DNA of 64,000 nt from Prolixibacteraceae bacterium UBA6029 (GCA_002429385.1 DIZL01000006.1:40816-104815); one strand, 5' to 3'; positions 46,933-55,991 are shown, counted from the first letter of the stretch. The notes: generated from the letters alone by a model not told the origin. Numbers and translations are program-made.

Positions 46933-47007
46933 TGGGCGATGACGGATTCGAACCGCCGACCCTCTGGGTGTAAACCAGATGCTCTGAACCAGCTGAGCTA
47001 ATCGCCC
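46933..47007 (-). tRNA. tRNA-Val (anticodon UAC)
   Basis: The minus strand folds as a full cloverleaf. The acceptor is GGGCGAT/ATCGCCC with discriminator A. The D-arm GCTCAGCTGGTTCAGAGC and anticodon arm TCTGG-TTTACAC-CCAGA give TAC in the loop. The T-arm is GGCGG-TTCGAAT-CCGTC. 75 nt without encoded CCA. Confidence 0.95.
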
Positions 47008-47033
47008 TTATTTATTATTAACAAAAAGTCTTT

Positions 47034-47093
47034 TTAGAACCCCTGACCCTCCCGGTTAACCGGGATGTTCTGAACCAGCTGAGCTAATCGCCC
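47034..47093 (-). repeat. tRNA-derived fragment, copy 1
   Basis: Matches tRNA-Val from the 5' acceptor strand through the D-arm to the T-loop (TTAGAACC instead of TTCGAACC) but lacks the 3' T-stem and acceptor strand. The anticodon arm is replaced by the perfect palindrome TCCCGGTTAACCGGGA. It cannot form a tRNA. The spacer before it (TTATTAACAAAAAGTCTT) is repeated too. Confidence 0.75.
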
Positions 47094-47120
47094 TTTTGTA
47101 TTATTAACAAAAAGTCTTCT

Positions 47121-47179
47121 TAGAACCACTGACCCTCCCGGTTAACCGGGATGCTCTGAACCAGCTGAGCTAATCGCCC
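47121..47179 (-). repeat. tRNA-derived fragment, copy 2
   Basis: Nearly identical to the fragment at 47034-47093, in tandem (about 86-bp period). Both lie 5' of tRNA-Val on its own strand, between it and folC. Confidence 0.75.
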
Positions 47180-47274
47180 TTTTTATTGTTGTTTATTTGA
47201 ACGCGCTTTGTTTTTTAAAGCGATGCAAAGATAGACTCCTTTTTGAAATGTGCAAAAGAATAATCAAAATAATC

Positions 47275-48573
47275 TCATAAAACTTCAGCCACCACAAATG
47301 TACTCCCTCCGACAAACACCAGATCGTCTTTGCCTGCATGCACAAGGGCTGCAGAAAGGGCCTGACGAACAGCTGGATAACAATCACCCTTTAATCCGAA
47401 TTTCTCTGCTTTAGCTCTCAGATCTTCGGGTTCGGCGGCACGGGGAATAGCCGCTTTGGTGAAATAATAACGGGCATTTACAGGGAGTAACGACAAAACT
47501 TCATTCTTATCCTTGTCATTGACCATCCCAATTATGATGTGAAGCTCTTTCCATGCGGTCTGTTTGATTTGTTCGACCACCAGTTTAATACCTGCGGGAT
47601 TGTGCCCGGTATCACAAATCGTGAGTGGATTGTACCCGATAATCTGCCAGCGGCCCATCAGACCGGTATTGCGGATCGTATTGAGTACCCCTCGCCTAAC
47701 TAGGTCTTCCGTCAAATGCCAGCCTTTTGAATTCAATACATCAATAGTCTTCAAAACAGTCGGTACATTGTAGCGCTGATAGATGCCCAACAGATCAATC
47801 TTTAAATCAGGAAAGACCAGCTCATTGTTTCTTTTGATATTCAGGCTTTGTTTCCCGTCGATTGTCAGCATGGAATAATCGGTCGCGTATTCCTGATCAG
47901 CAAATGTGAGTTGAGTTTGCATCTTCTCAGCAATCTGTTCGAAAACAAAACTGGTTTCAGAAGAAGTTTCACCAATTACAACGGGTACATCCTTCTTAAT
48001 GATTCCACCTTTTTCGGCGGCAATCAATGGTAAGGTATCTCCCAGCAATCCCATGTGGTCAAAACTGATATTGGTAATAACGGATATTTCAGGAGTTATG
48101 ATATTGGTTGAATCGAGCCGTCCTCCAAGCCCCACTTCAATAACAGCAACGTCAACCTGACAGGTGCGAAAATAGTCGAATGCCATTGAAACCGTTAATT
48201 CAAAAAACGAAGGTTCCATTTGTTCAGCCTCGTTTTTAGCAAGGTATGATTCTGTAAACTGGACGACAGCCTCTTCAGGTATCATTTCGCCATTTACTTT
48301 GATTCGCTCCCTGAAATCTTTCAAATGAGGGGAAGTATAAAGCCCCGTTTTGTATCCTGCTTCCTGTAATACCGAGGCCAGCATGTGCGAAACCGAACCT
48401 TTACCATTGGTTCCGGCCACATGAATGGTCTTAAACGACCGATGCGGATATCCGAACATCTCATCCAGACGAATGGTATTGTCCAGGTTGTCTTTGTAAG
48501 CTGCAGGTCCAGTTCGCTGAAACATAGGCAACTGGCTAAACAAAAAATCGAGTACTTCCTGATAGTTACGCAT
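47275..48573 (-). CDS. folC: Bifunctional folylpolyglutamate synthase / dihydrofolate synthase
   Basis: 432 aa. VAGTNGKGSVSHMLASVL is the Mur-ligase-type P-loop near residue 52. TSPHLKDFRERI, ISFDHMGLLGDTL and DTGHNPAGI are standard FolC motifs. It adds glutamate to dihydropteroate and folates in the cytosol. It reads toward the tRNA fragments. Confidence 0.94.
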   Translation of the reverse strand: MRNYQEVLDFLFSQLPMFQRTGPAAYKDNLDNTIRLDEMFGYPHRSFKTIHVAGTNGKGSVSHMLASVLQEAGYKTGLYTSPHLKDFRERIKVNGEMIPEEAVVQFTESYLAKNEAEQMEPSFFELTVSMAFDYFRTCQVDVAVIEVGLGGRLDSTNIITPEISVITNISFDHMGLLGDTLPLIAAEKGGIIKKDVPVVIGETSSETSFVFEQIAEKMQTQLTFADQEYATDYSMLTIDGKQSLNIKRNNELVFPDLKIDLLGIYQRYNVPTVLKTIDVLNSKGWHLTEDLVRRGVLNTIRNTGLMGRWQIIGYNPLTICDTGHNPAGIKLVVEQIKQTAWKELHIIIGMVNDKDKNEVLSLLPVNARYYFTKAAIPRAAEPEDLRAKAEKFGLKGDCYPAVRQALSAALVHAGKDDLVFVGGSTFVVAEVL

Positions 48574-48672
48574 TCAAAAAAAACTTATTAACACCCGTTA
48601 AAAACTAGAAGGACAAAATTGAGAATTTAACAGATAGCAAGAGAGTTTTCCATACTAATTTTCTCTAAATTT

Positions 48673-50028
48673 ATGGAAACCTTAATGATTACGGAGATGG
48701 CGAAGAAAAAGCAGACTAAAATTTTCGTGTTGGACACTAATGTGATTCTGCATGACCATACTAGCATATATCAGTTTCAGGATAATGACATCGTAATTCC
48801 AATCACCGTTCTGGAAGAATTGGACAAGTTTAAACGCGGGAACGACCCCATTAACTTTCAGGCACGTGAATTTGTGCGTGAACTGGATGAGATCGTTGGC
48901 GACAAACTCTTTAATGGAGGGATTAAATTGGGTCCGGATAAAGGGAAATTAATCATTGAACCGGGGAAGCCTATTCCTGAAGAAATGAAGAACTCTTTTC
49001 GGGAAGACATTCCCGATCATCGTATTCTGGCCATCGCTATGTATATCGGTCAGAAATATCCTGACCGCCAGACCATACTGGTTACCAAAGACATTAACCT
49101 GCGGATGAAGGCCAAATCGCTGAAGATTCAATCTGAAGATTACTACAACGATAAGGTAAAGGATATACAAATGCTGAATAAGAATGTCACTGAGTTCGAG
49201 AATTTCAGTGATATTCTGATTGAAAAACTCTATAGCGAGAATTCGATTCCCGTTGAAATGATGGAGATGCCCTGTACGCCGGAAATCAACGAATACTTTA
49301 TCATGAAATCGGCTAAAGCCAGTGTTCTGGGGCGTTATGACGGCGGATTAAAGAAGATCGTCCGTGTGGAGAAAAAAACAGCCTACGGAATTAAACCCAG
49401 AAATGCTGAACAGACTTTCAGCCTTGATGCGCTTTTTAATCCTGAGATCAAGTTGGTTGCATTAACCGGCAAGGCAGGGACGGGAAAGACCTTACTGGCA
49501 CTTGCGGCAGCACTGGAACAACACAAGAACTTCGGGCAGATCTTGCTTGCCCGACCCATAGTGGCACTCAGCAACCGTGATTTGGGATATCTTCCCGGTG
49601 ATGCACAGGAAAAAATCAGTCCGTATATGCAACCTCTCTTCGATAATCTGGCAGTTATCAAGCACAACTACAATCCAAGGAGCACTGAATTCCAGAAAAT
49701 AGAGGAACTGCTGAAGGACGAGCGGCTGATCATCACTCCTTTGGCTTATATACGTGGAAGAAGCCTTTCGAATTCGTACTTTATCATTGATGAGGCACAG
49801 AACCTGACCCCTCACGAAATAAAGACCATCATCACCCGGGCGGGTGAAGGCTCGAAGCTGATATTCACCGGCGACCTCCAGCAAATTGACTCCCCTTATC
49901 TGGATATGAAGTCAAACGGATTAGCTTATATGACTGAGAAAATGAGAAACCATGAGATCTTTGCTCATGTGAATCTTGTGAAAGGCGAACGCAGTTATCT
50001 GGCAGAATTGGCCAGTGATTTGCTCTAG
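48673..50028 (+). CDS. PIN domain - PhoH ATPase protein
   Basis: 451 aa (or 443 from ATG 48697). The N-terminal PIN nuclease domain has FVLDTNVILHD, VLEELDKFK and DHRILAIAMY with its acidic residues intact. The C-terminal PhoH-like ATPase has LTGKAGTGKTLLALAAAL near residue 262, FIIDEAQNLTPHE near 372 and IFTGDLQQID. Such PIN-PhoH (PhoH2-type) proteins are RNA helicase/nucleases. A single gene. Confidence 0.9.
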   Translation: METLMITEMAKKKQTKIFVLDTNVILHDHTSIYQFQDNDIVIPITVLEELDKFKRGNDPINFQAREFVRELDEIVGDKLFNGGIKLGPDKGKLIIEPGKPIPEEMKNSFREDIPDHRILAIAMYIGQKYPDRQTILVTKDINLRMKAKSLKIQSEDYYNDKVKDIQMLNKNVTEFENFSDILIEKLYSENSIPVEMMEMPCTPEINEYFIMKSAKASVLGRYDGGLKKIVRVEKKTAYGIKPRNAEQTFSLDALFNPEIKLVALTGKAGTGKTLLALAAALEQHKNFGQILLARPIVALSNRDLGYLPGDAQEKISPYMQPLFDNLAVIKHNYNPRSTEFQKIEELLKDERLIITPLAYIRGRSLSNSYFIIDEAQNLTPHEIKTIITRAGEGSKLIFTGDLQQIDSPYLDMKSNGLAYMTEKMRNHEIFAHVNLVKGERSYLAELASDLL

Positions 50029-50052
50029 TTTAGAAATATAAGTATGTTGCCT

Positions 50053-50148
50053 TTCGGTTGTAACCGAAAAATATTACCTTTATTTTCGGTTACAACCGAA
50101 GAAATATATATTATTCTTCGGTTGTAACTGAAAAAATGTATACTTTTG
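50053..50148 (+). promoter_or_regulatory. Promoter with 32-bp-phased palindrome array upstream of the AAA/DUF4143 gene
   Basis: Three palindromes: TTCGGTTGTAACCGAA (50053-50068), TTCGGTTACAACCGAA (50085-50100) and TTCGGTTGTAACTGAA (50117-50132). Centres at 50060.5, 50092.5 and 50124.5 are exactly 32 bp apart and 40.5, 72.5 and 104.5 bp before the ATG. A -7 box TACTTTTG lies at 50141-50148, and the last palindrome covers the -33 region, as expected for an operator. Confidence 0.75.
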
Positions 50149-50164
50149 ATTAAAAAACAACAAA

Positions 50165-51295
50165 ATGATTGTCCGACTATTATCCGAAAGTATCATCGGT
50201 AACTTACCCTTAAAGAAAACGGTTGTCATACTGGGTGCAAGGCAGGTAGGTAAAACGACATTGATTCAGCAATTGAATCTGAAGAAAAGCGATACGTTAA
50301 TATTAAACGGCGATGAGCCGGATGTCAGGGAATTGTTGACCAATATCAATTCTTCGAGATTGAAAAATATTCTGGGAGATAAGAGAAACATTATTATTGA
50401 TGAGGCTCAATTGATTCCTGAGATTGGACTTACAATGAAACTGATCTCAGATCAACTAAAAGATGTCCAGTTATATGTTTCAGGTTCCTCCTCAATTGAA
50501 TTGGCAAATAAGATCAATGAGCCTTTGACCGGAAGGAAATTGGAATATCATCTGTTTCCGGTTTCTTTTGCAGAGATGGTCAAACACCACGGGCTACTTG
50601 AAGAAAAGAGGCAGCTTCCTCATCGTCTGGTATTTGGTTGTTATCCCGAAATAATTACTTCACCCGGAAACGAAGCTTTACTTCTTAAAAATATTGCAGG
50701 CAGTTATTTATTTAAAGACATCCTCTCCTTTGGAGATATAAAAAAGCCAGTTGTTCTGGAGAAATTATTAAAAGCACTGGCATTGCAGATTGGAAGCGAA
50801 GTATCATTTAATGAATTAAGTCAGTTGGTTGGAGCTGACAAGGAAACCATTGAACGGTATATCGATCTGCTTGAGAAAGCTTTTATTGTTTTTCGGTTGA
50901 ATGCATTAAACCGAAATGTTAGAAATGAAATTAAAAAAGGAAAGAAAATCTATTTTAACGACAACGGAATCAGAAATGCTGTAATAGGCAATTTCCTGCT
51001 TTGGGAAACCAGAGCAGATAAAGGCGCGCTTTGGGAGAACTATATAGTTAGTGAAAGAATTAAGTACTTGAATTATAATGGATTTTATGGAAATTATTAT
51101 TTCTGGAGAACTACTCAGCAACAGGAAATAGACTTTATCGAGGAACAGGACGGCATGTTAAATGCTTTTGAATTCAAACTCAGTGATACGAAAAAAACCA
51201 AACTTTCAAGTTCTTTCCAAAATGCATATGCGGTAAATCAATATCATACAATTTCACCGTCAAACATGGAAGACATACTTTTACCCACCATATAA
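50165..51295 (+). CDS. AAA (AAA_14) ATPase with C-terminal DUF4143 nuclease-like domain, second copy
   Basis: 376 aa. The P-loop LGARQVGKTTLIQQL is near residue 21, Walker B IIIDEAQLIPEIG near 78 and sensor YVSGSSSIELANK near 104. The middle winged helix has FNELSQLVGADKETIERYIDLLEK. DUF4143 has YFNDNGIRNAVIG, and QEIDFIEEQDGMLNAFEFK gives the D...ExK residues. It belongs to the same family as 20991-22214 but is clearly diverged from it. It is preceded by its own phased palindrome array. Confidence 0.88.
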   Translation: MIVRLLSESIIGNLPLKKTVVILGARQVGKTTLIQQLNLKKSDTLILNGDEPDVRELLTNINSSRLKNILGDKRNIIIDEAQLIPEIGLTMKLISDQLKDVQLYVSGSSSIELANKINEPLTGRKLEYHLFPVSFAEMVKHHGLLEEKRQLPHRLVFGCYPEIITSPGNEALLLKNIAGSYLFKDILSFGDIKKPVVLEKLLKALALQIGSEVSFNELSQLVGADKETIERYIDLLEKAFIVFRLNALNRNVRNEIKKGKKIYFNDNGIRNAVIGNFLLWETRADKGALWENYIVSERIKYLNYNGFYGNYYFWRTTQQQEIDFIEEQDGMLNAFEFKLSDTKKTKLSSSFQNAYAVNQYHTISPSNMEDILLPTI

Positions 51296-51341
51296 ATTTC
51301 GTACTTTTGCCGCCAAGCAAACAGTTGGACAAAAGGATTTA

Positions 51342-52649
51342 ATGGATTATTCAGGTAAAAAGGCTTCATTTTATACGCTTGGGTGTAAACTCAACTTCGC
51401 CGAAACATCAAACATTGCCCGTCGTTTCGAGGATATAGGATTCGAAAGGGTTGAGTTTTCGGAGCAGGCTGATGTCATCGTAATCAATTCCTGTTCGGTC
51501 ACTGCCGAGGGTGACAAAAAGACACGCAATATCATTCGTCAGGCCATCCGTAAGAACCCCATATCCATGGTAGTTGTTACCGGCTGTTATGCTCAGCTTC
51601 AACCTGAAATCATTCAGAAAATCGAAGGAGTTGATCTGATCATAGGCTCGGCCGGGAAACAGAATATTCCCGCCTATTTAGGTAGCCTGATCAAAAAGGA
51701 ACAAGCTGAAATTCATATTCAGGCCCCCAATGAGATCAAGAAATACTTCCATGCTTATTCGTTTGGTGATCGTACCCGTAGTTTCCTGAAGGTTCAGGAT
51801 GGCTGCGACTATTACTGCACCTACTGCACCATTCCTTTTGCCAGAGGGCGAAGCCGCAACGACAGCATTGCCAACACCGTTGCCGAAGCAAGGGTTATTG
51901 CAGAAAAAGGCACTCAGGAAATCATCCTGACAGGAGTAAACATTGGTGACTTTGGTAAATCCACCGGCGAGAAGTTCATTGATCTGCTAAAAGGTCTGGA
52001 TCAGATTGAGAACCTGAAACGCATCCGTATATCGTCGGTCGAACCGAATTTACTGACTGATGAGATCATTGAATTTGCCGCACAATCGAAACGGATCATG
52101 CCCCACTTCCATATTCCCCTTCAATCGGGATCAAATGAAGTATTGACCCTGATGAAACGGAAATACAAACGTGAAGTGTTTGAAAGCCGGGTGGCTAAAA
52201 TTAAACGGGAGATTCCGCAGGCCTTTATAGGAGTCGATGTCATAGCAGGAACCAATGGTGAAACCGATGAGTTCTTCGCAGATTCGTACCGCTTTATTGC
52301 CAATCTGGACATATCACAACTGCATGCATTCCCCTATTCTGAGCGCCCCGGAACAAAAGCCCTTGAACTGAAACCAGTGATCCCGGTGGATGAACGGAAA
52401 CACAGGACTCAACGTCTGATTTCCCTTTCAGAGCGAAAGACGGAACATTTCTACAGTCAACATCTGGGCACCATACACGAAGTGCTTTTTGAAGAACAAA
52501 AAGACAAAAAAAGCCTTTCAGGATTTACTGATAACTATATTCGTGTCGAAACTCCATATAATGAGAATCTCGAAAACCATATAGTTCAGGTAAAGCTTGA
52601 AAACTTATTACCCAATGGAAATGTTTGGGGAAGTATTATAGGAACATAG
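51342..52649 (+). CDS. mtaB: tRNA t6A37 methylthiotransferase
   Basis: 435 aa. The N-terminal MTTase domain has TLGCKLNFAET, NSCSVTAEGDKKTRN and VVTGCYAQ (three Cys for the auxiliary cluster). The radical-SAM motif CDYYCTYC (CxxxCxxC) is near residue 153, and IPFARGRSRN follows. A C-terminal TRAM-like domain has TDNYIRVETPYNENLENHIVQVKLE. It converts t6A to ms2t6A at position 37 of tRNAs. It starts 47 nt after the AAA gene. Confidence 0.93.
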   Translation: MDYSGKKASFYTLGCKLNFAETSNIARRFEDIGFERVEFSEQADVIVINSCSVTAEGDKKTRNIIRQAIRKNPISMVVVTGCYAQLQPEIIQKIEGVDLIIGSAGKQNIPAYLGSLIKKEQAEIHIQAPNEIKKYFHAYSFGDRTRSFLKVQDGCDYYCTYCTIPFARGRSRNDSIANTVAEARVIAEKGTQEIILTGVNIGDFGKSTGEKFIDLLKGLDQIENLKRIRISSVEPNLLTDEIIEFAAQSKRIMPHFHIPLQSGSNEVLTLMKRKYKREVFESRVAKIKREIPQAFIGVDVIAGTNGETDEFFADSYRFIANLDISQLHAFPYSERPGTKALELKPVIPVDERKHRTQRLISLSERKTEHFYSQHLGTIHEVLFEEQKDKKSLSGFTDNYIRVETPYNENLENHIVQVKLENLLPNGNVWGSIIGT

Positions 52650-52722
52650 GAAAAGGGAAAGATGAAAGGTTTTACCTTAAGAGAATTCAGTAATAGAGTT
52701 CACAACTCGTAACCCGCAACCT

Positions 52723-52785
52723 AATTATAACAATTATAACAATCATAACAATCATAATAATTACAACAATTACAACAATCAGAAC
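52723..52785. repeat. Seven tandem 9-bp units
   Basis: AATTATAAC twice, AATCATAAC, AATCATAAT, AATTACAAC twice, AATCAGAAC. Directly upstream of the inositol monophosphatase-like gene (start 52800), so the unit number could influence its expression. Confidence 0.85.
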
Positions 52786-52799
52786 ATTAAATAGAAAAC

Positions 52800-53591
52800 A
52801 TGAATCTCGAAATATTTTGCACACAGGTACAGGAATTAGCCAGGGAAGTTGGGCGGTTTATCTTTGAAGAACGTCTGAAATTTACAGCTGAGGATATAAT
52901 CCACAAGGGCAAAGCCGATATGGTGACCTATGTCGACAAAACTGCTGAATCGCGTATTGTGTCTTCTTTGCGGGAATTATTATCCGGCTCAGGGTTTATT
53001 GCCGAGGAAGGAACAGCCAAAGACAATGGTGAAAAGTACCGTTGGGTAATCGATCCCCTTGATGGCACAACCAATTATATTCATGGCATTTCTCCATTTG
53101 CAGTAAGCATTGCCCTGATGGAAGATCAGGAAATCATTATGGGAGTTATCTATGAAATCAGCCTGAACGAAATGTTTTATGCCTGGAAAGGCAGCAAGGC
53201 CTATTTGAATGGTCGTGAAATTCAGGTATCCAAAGCTTCTTCCACTGGCGATTCGCTCATAGCCACCGGATTTCCGTATTACGACTTCTCTAAACTTGAC
53301 AACTACCTTGAAGCAATGAATTTCTTTATGCGCAATTCGCATGGGATGCGCCGTCTGGGTTCAGCAGCTACAGATATAGCTTATGTGGCAGCAGGAAGAT
53401 TTGAGGGATTTTACGAACATGCCCTGCATTCATGGGACGTTGCAGCAGGAATCATCATTCTAAAGCAGGCAGGAGGAAGAGTCTGTGACTTTAATGGTGG
53501 AGAGAACTATCTCTTCGGGGGTGAAATAATCGCCTGCAATGCCAACTATTTTGATGAATTTTATGCCATCGTACACAAACATCTTGGATGA
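52800..53591 (+). CDS. Inositol monophosphatase family protein
   Basis: 263 aa. Metal-binding motifs are GFIAEEG (Glu), DPLDGTTNYIHG and SWDVAAGIIILKQAGG. The family includes SuhB-type phosphatases acting on inositol phosphates, fructose bisphosphate or similar. Cytosolic. It is followed closely by two more genes in the same direction. Confidence 0.92.
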   Translation: MNLEIFCTQVQELAREVGRFIFEERLKFTAEDIIHKGKADMVTYVDKTAESRIVSSLRELLSGSGFIAEEGTAKDNGEKYRWVIDPLDGTTNYIHGISPFAVSIALMEDQEIIMGVIYEISLNEMFYAWKGSKAYLNGREIQVSKASSTGDSLIATGFPYYDFSKLDNYLEAMNFFMRNSHGMRRLGSAATDIAYVAAGRFEGFYEHALHSWDVAAGIIILKQAGGRVCDFNGGENYLFGGEIIACNANYFDEFYAIVHKHLG

Positions 53592-53630
53592 TATTTTTTG
53601 CTAAATTGCATCAACCTAACACTCACGATT

Positions 53631-54101
53631 ATGGCCGAACAAGAAATTGCACTCATCAACAGACAGATTGAAAGTCTGACTGCCAAAAACTTCGATCTCG
53701 AAGCCTGGAAAAGCCATACCATCCTGTTTCTGGAACGCATCTTCGGTAAGGAGAGTACCAAGGTGACTATGATCAAGGAACTTAAATATAATTATTCGAG
53801 CTGGACCCTGCGTGATGCAGCAGGCACAGGGAAGAACTCCGATCCTGTGATCCTGAAGGCCCGCGAAATACTTGAAGCAGCCAGACTGGAGCTTGAACAT
53901 CTTGGTCTTCCGAAGCAGGAAGAAGAGAACCTGAAAATATGGTCGCTGCTCGGGGAGGAAATGACAGGTAAACAAATCAGTGAAATCAAACAGATTCTTC
54001 AGTCAGCAGACACCGATAAAATGGAGAAAATCGCCAACATACTTTATAACCTTGAAAAGGAAAATATGTCAGTTCTGCTGGCAAAGCTACTGATCCCATA
54101 A
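53631..54101 (+). CDS. Helical protein of unknown function
   Basis: 156 aa from ATG 53631 (MAEQEIALINRQ); an in-frame start at 53598 adds unlikely residues. Largely alpha-helical, charged, no signal peptide. LKYNYSSWTLRDAAG and DPVILKAREILEAARLELEHLG stand out but match no family I know. It sits between an IMPase and a glycosyltransferase gene, probably co-transcribed (40-nt and 10-nt gaps). Confidence 0.6.
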   Translation: MAEQEIALINRQIESLTAKNFDLEAWKSHTILFLERIFGKESTKVTMIKELKYNYSSWTLRDAAGTGKNSDPVILKAREILEAARLELEHLGLPKQEEENLKIWSLLGEEMTGKQISEIKQILQSADTDKMEKIANILYNLEKENMSVLLAKLLIP

Positions 54102-54110
54102 ACGACATGA

Positions 54111-55139
54111 ATGAGTAAGCCTAAAGTTGCTATAGTCATCCTGAACTGGAACGGGGCCAAATTATTGCAGCAGTTTCTCCCTTCAGTGATTAAATTCAGC
54201 ACAAATGAGTTTACCGATATCGTTGTGGCTGACAATGGCTCAACCGACAATTCACTGTCTATACTTCAGAATGAATTCCCCGGGGTAAGAGTTCTTAATC
54301 TGAAACAGAACTTTGGTTTCGCACATGGCTACAATGAAGCCTTGAAGCAGATAGAAGCTGACTATTTTGTCATCCTCAATTCGGATGTAGAGGTAACTGC
54401 CGGATGGCTGGAATCACCCATAAGCCTTATGGAAACAGATGCCACGATTGCTGCCGTTCAACCCAAGATACTCAGCTATAACCAGAGGACTCATTTTGAA
54501 TATGCAGGGGCAGCAGGTGGTTTTATTGACCGTTTTGGTTACCCGTTCTGCCGGGGCCGCATCTTTAACGAAGTGGAAACCGACCATGGGCAGTACGATC
54601 AATTGATTGATATCTTTTGGGCAACCGGGGCCTGTATGTTTGTGCGTGCCGGGATGTTCCGCGAAGTGGGTGGTTTTGATGCCGATTTCTGGGCTCACAT
54701 GGAAGAAATAGATCTTTGCTGGAGGCTCAAGAACCGTGGCTACCGGGTGGTCTTTACTCCTGAAAGTACCGTTTATCATTTGGGAGGAGGAACTCTCTCG
54801 TATGACAATCCACAGAAACTGTATCTGAATTTCAGGAACAACCTCTGGCTATTGTATAAAAACTTACCTGCCAATCAACTCTTCTACATTTTTTCAATCC
54901 GCATGATTCTGGATACTGTAGCTGCCTTCAAACTACTGACTGAATTCAACTTAAACGGCATACGAAGCGTTCTGAAAGCCCATTACCATTTCTACTGTTC
55001 CTTACCTAAACTTCAACGTAAACGCAGGCAAGCCGGGAAAGACGGACACTTCATCCAGCCTGCCGAAAAGCTCCCCCGAAGCATTGTCTTCCAATTTTAT
55101 ATCCGCAAGCGCAAACGCTTTTGCGACATAAAGTTCTGA
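54111..55139 (+). CDS. Family 2 glycosyltransferase
   Basis: 342 aa. GT-A fold: VAIVILNWNGAKLLQQFLPS at the N-terminus, VADNGSTDNSLSIL, ILNSDVEVTAGWL (DxD-like) and FWAHMEEIDLCWRLKNRGYRV, typical of rhamnosyltransferase-like GT2 enzymes. A hydrophobic C-terminal stretch could associate with the membrane. It probably adds a sugar to a cell-surface glycan; the sugar is unknown. Confidence 0.88.
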   Translation: MSKPKVAIVILNWNGAKLLQQFLPSVIKFSTNEFTDIVVADNGSTDNSLSILQNEFPGVRVLNLKQNFGFAHGYNEALKQIEADYFVILNSDVEVTAGWLESPISLMETDATIAAVQPKILSYNQRTHFEYAGAAGGFIDRFGYPFCRGRIFNEVETDHGQYDQLIDIFWATGACMFVRAGMFREVGGFDADFWAHMEEIDLCWRLKNRGYRVVFTPESTVYHLGGGTLSYDNPQKLYLNFRNNLWLLYKNLPANQLFYIFSIRMILDTVAAFKLLTEFNLNGIRSVLKAHYHFYCSLPKLQRKRRQAGKDGHFIQPAEKLPRSIVFQFYIRKRKRFCDIKF

Positions 55140-55171
55140 TATCTGAAATCACATGTTCTATAAAACAGAAA

Positions 55172-55203
55172 GGATTCCATCTCTTCTTTTAAAGATGGAA
55201 TCC
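55172..55203. terminator. Terminator hairpin between convergent genes (GGATTCCATCT family)
   Basis: GGATTCCATCT (55172-55182) pairs perfectly with AGATGGAATCC (55193-55203). Same core as 6291-6330 and 29472-29508. Confidence 0.75.
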
Positions 55204-55229
55204 CTCGTTTCAGTGTCTGACCACTTTCT

Positions 55230-55922
55230 TTAGTCTTTCAGGTAATCAATTTTAACTAAGTCATCCCAGATCGGATCTTTCTTTGGGGGTGCGGCAATAA
55301 TCTTTATGGGAAGCTTGGTCACCGGATGAATGAATTCAATTTTACGGGCGTGCAAATGTATCCCTGCATTTTCGTTGCTTCTGGCTGCACCGTATTTAAG
55401 GTCACCTTTAATATGAAGGCCAATACGGTTAAGCTGGGCACGTATCTGATGGTGACGCCCTGTCTTCAGGTCTATTTCAAGCAAATGGTAATGGTTGAGT
55501 GTTGCCACATGACGATAATCAAGTATAGCCTCTTTCGAACCTTTGCGTTCCTTGTTGTGGGCATGCGACTTGTTTTTCTCCTCGTCTTTCAGCAGCCAGT
55601 GGTGTAAGGTACCTTCTTCAAGATCAGGAAGTTTATCCACGACTGCCCAATAGGTTTTTTTCATGGCTTCCTTATCCTGAAACATTTCGTTCAGGCGGGT
55701 AAGCGCTTTGCTGGTACGGGCAAACAGGATAACTCCACTTGAGGGGCGATCCAACCGGTGGGGCGAACCCAGGTATACATCACCCGGCTTTTTGTATTTC
55801 ACCTTAATGTATTCCTTCACCTTGTCGATTAAAGTTACATCACCGGTCTTATCACCCTGAACGATCTCGCCACAAGCTTTGTTGATGGCTATAATATGAT
55901 TGTCTTCGTAAATTACTTCCAT
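55230..55922 (-). CDS. RluA-family pseudouridine synthase
   Basis: 230 aa. HRLDRPSSGVILFARTSKAL holds the catalytic Asp, and LKTGRHHQIRAQL is the RluA C-terminal motif. No S4 domain at the N-terminus. It modifies an rRNA or tRNA uridine; the site is not predictable. Confidence 0.92.
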   Translation of the reverse strand: MEVIYEDNHIIAINKACGEIVQGDKTGDVTLIDKVKEYIKVKYKKPGDVYLGSPHRLDRPSSGVILFARTSKALTRLNEMFQDKEAMKKTYWAVVDKLPDLEEGTLHHWLLKDEEKNKSHAHNKERKGSKEAILDYRHVATLNHYHLLEIDLKTGRHHQIRAQLNRIGLHIKGDLKYGAARSNENAGIHLHARKIEFIHPVTKLPIKIIAAPPKKDPIWDDLVKIDYLKD

Positions 55923-55991
55923 TTAAATCTTTAGATATATGTTATGAGCATGAAGCTTAGGGCTTGGAGCATGAGGCATCCAACTGCTCTA

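Noticed and set aside
47034..47179. Two additional tRNA genes
   Set aside because: They lack the 3' T-stem and acceptor strands and have a palindrome in place of a 7-nt anticodon loop, so no cloverleaf is possible.
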